From positions 1 through 11,339 of the forward strand of contig CAKQHO010000111.1 in NCBI GenBank assembly GCA_934234185.1: DNA of 11,339 bases. The letters run 5' to 3'. The number at the start of each line of letters is the position of its first letter. Within the stretch, counting starts at the first letter, position 1. The notes beneath the pieces are model-generated. The model had not been told where the DNA came from, did not search any database, and was given only the letters and a program-made list of their open reading frames with translations. Positions 10,903 to 11,339 of the stretch are shown here, in pieces. This stretch comes from an uncultured Psychrobacillus sp. (lineage in GTDB: Bacteria > Bacillota > Bacilli > Bacillales_A > Planococcaceae). The position numbers and the translations under genes are program-made.

Positions 10903-11339
10903 ATGAGCTACGAAAAACTACAAACTCAATACCCACATATTCATATCGTCGAAAAAAACTTGCCAAAGGGCTTATCCGGCCTCTATTATGATCAGCAAAT
11001 AGAGATCAATAAATCAAAAAGCATGTATGAAAAGCATTGTATCCTGGCCGAGGAATTGGGACACTACGAAACTACCGTAGGAGATATTACAGACTTAGAT
11101 GTCATACACAATCGAAAGCTCGAGCATGTCGCTAGAAGATGGGGTTACGAAAAAATTGTTTCCTTTGATCATTTGATCGAATGTTATCAGCTAGGATATA
11201 CAACCGCAGAGGAAATTTGCCTTCATTTAGAAATTACCTCTGATTACTTACAGGAGGCACTGGAGGTTTACAAGCAGCGATATGGATTGTCAGTGAAATA
11301 TAAAGGATATCTGCTCTCTTTTGATCCTCTGAACTTAGA
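10903..11339 (+). CDS. ImmA/IrrE-family metallopeptidase-like protein (partial, right edge)
   Basis: From the ATG at 10903 (AAAGGAGG eight bases upstream) 145 codons are open to the window edge. The pattern G26-L-Y-Y-D-Q-Q-I-E-I-N-K, C46-I-L-A-E-E-L-G-H-Y, H75-V-A-R-R-W-G-Y-E-K-I and I105-C-L-H-L-E-I-T-S-D-Y-L-Q-E-A-L fits the ImmA/IrrE (DUF955) family, whose members inactivate the partner repressor after a signal. The zinc motif reads E50-E-L-G-H54 rather than HExxH; I recall this EELGH form from phage members. Co-transcribed with the repressor. Usual length is about 130-160 aa, so the end is probably near. Confidence 0.88.
   Translation, partial: MSYEKLQTQYPHIHIVEKNLPKGLSGLYYDQQIEINKSKSMYEKHCILAEELGHYETTVGDITDLDVIHNRKLEHVARRWGYEKIVSFDHLIECYQLGYTTAEEICLHLEITSDYLQEALEVYKQRYGLSVKYKGYLLSFDPLNL

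Noticed and set aside
1..11339. CRISPR array, tRNA, rRNA or insertion sequence
   Set aside because: I saw no regularly spaced repeats, no cloverleaf-like or rRNA-like sequence, and no transposase or terminal repeats.

Overview
This window is chromosomal DNA from a low-GC Gram-positive bacterium of the order Bacillales (Bacillaceae or a close relative). The evidence is the gene order lexA | yneA-yneB-ynzC-tkt-yneF known from Bacillus subtilis, strong GGAGG-type ribosome binding sites, frequent TTG starts, and DinR/LexA boxes of the GAAC-N4-GTTC type. The species cannot be fixed from the sequence alone.

Left part (1-6042), host core. All genes here except lexA are on the minus strand. From the left edge: the start of a secreted protein that runs off the window, a VOC/glyoxalase-like protein, a small lipoprotein, yneF, tkt (transketolase), ynzC, yneB (serine recombinase) and yneA (LysM cell-division inhibitor). 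lexA diverges from yneA. The 173 bases between them carry four LexA boxes and two good promoters, so the SOS repressor controls itself and the division-inhibitor operon. After lexA comes a convergent gene of unknown function (5620-6042). A promoter-plus-hairpins arrangement between them could make a small RNA.

Middle (6043-7740). A 397-base gap with no convincing gene precedes a lipoprotein with an acidic linker. A GC-rich patch that looks like the remnant of a dispersed Bacillus intergenic repeat follows, and then a ferritin-like di-iron protein.

Right part (7741-11339), prophage-derived. Reading leftwards from the control region: a 63-aa unknown, a 54-aa DUF3954-like protein, an ArpU-family late regulator, a 302-bp gap, and then a lysis cassette (membrane-anchored coiled-coil protein, phi LC3-type holin, amidase endolysin with LysM). 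Reading rightwards: an Xre/ImmR-like repressor and an ImmA/IrrE-type protein cut by the window edge. The replication genes expected before ArpU and the packaging and virion genes expected between ArpU and the lysis genes are all absent. What remains is a compact island of control plus lysis. The control region holds a near-perfect LexA box and two copies of a probable repressor operator. Every transcription unit of the island has its own terminator, and one terminator sits in the leader of the lysis cassette with no room for a promoter behind it.

Inference: the host LexA and an ImmR/ImmA-type switch could jointly gate an early transcript that makes ArpU. ArpU would then drive a lysis operon held back by a leader terminator. 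Whether this is a dying prophage or a retained SOS-inducible lysis module cannot be decided from one window. It is the most interesting thing here.
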